From positions 1 through 12,485 of the forward strand of contig JAGLZV010000023.1 of assembly GCA_023131215.1 (NCBI GenBank): a stretch of DNA of 12,485 nucleotides, given 5' to 3'. The translations under genes were made by a program, and so were the position numbers. The notes below the pieces were generated by a model. It was not told where the DNA came from, did no database searches, and was given only the letters and a program-made list of their open reading frames with translations. This DNA comes from Candidatus Methanophagales archaeon. Lineage in GTDB: Archaea; Halobacteriota; Syntropharchaeia; Alkanophagales; Methanospirareceae. This document shows, in pieces, positions 12,477 to 12,485 of the stretch (positions within the stretch are counted from its first letter, which is position 1; each line of letters opens with the position of its first letter).

Positions 12477-12485
12477 AAAGAAAAA

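Noticed and set aside
1..12485. tRNA, rRNA, CRISPR array, intact transposase or integrase
   Set aside because: I looked for clover-leaf-like arms, regularly spaced direct repeats and transposase/integrase motifs in all gaps and found none.

Overview
The window reads as archaeal DNA from a euryarchaeal methanogen or anaerobic methane/alkane oxidiser. Diagnostic genes are component A2 (AtwA) of the methyl-coenzyme M reductase (MCR) activation system, present as two tandem paralogs, and McrC. An FrhB/FdhB-type F420 oxidoreductase subunit, an archaeal-type triosephosphate isomerase, TATA-box promoters and zinc-ribbon proteins agree with this. No mcrBGA genes are in view, so the MCR/ACR type cannot be read here. 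The separation of mcrC from mcrBGA and the two A2 copies make me favour an ANME-1/Syntrophoarchaeia-like organism, but that is inference.

Layout. Positions 1-743 (minus) hold the 5' part of an FrhB-family gene that runs off the left edge. It is divergent from a plus-strand run that starts at 811: two tandem U32-family proteins with Fe-S-type cysteine motifs, overlapping by 4 bases, then a 125-aa cysteine-containing protein of unknown function that overlaps the second U32 gene. After a promoter-rich gap come A2-1 and A2-2, each behind a near-identical 21-base AT-rich element. A short palindromic repeat (about 6615-6707) follows, then mcrC and a small GATase-like protein. Together 811-7953 looks like an MCR activation/maturation neighbourhood: A2 proteins supply ATP and McrC belongs to the known activation complex, while the U32 proteins and the small proteins are candidate additional factors.

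Positions 7957-9895 are housekeeping-like: a YjbQ-family protein (minus), divergent from a HAD phosphatase that is followed 1 base later by triosephosphate isomerase, which has an odd low-complexity N-terminal extension.

The right end (about 9900-12485) is accessory in character: a multi-zinc-ribbon protein divergent from a Trp-rich unknown, a short TPR protein, a 32-aa piece resembling the end of a PIN domain, a 55-aa zinc ribbon, a 23-aa ORF that may be a truncated gene, and a complete AF2212-like antitoxin / PIN toxin pair on the minus strand with its own strong TATA box. I see no tRNA, rRNA, CRISPR array or intact transposase, and no gene-free stretch longer than 300 bases; the longest is 9896-10119 (224 bases).
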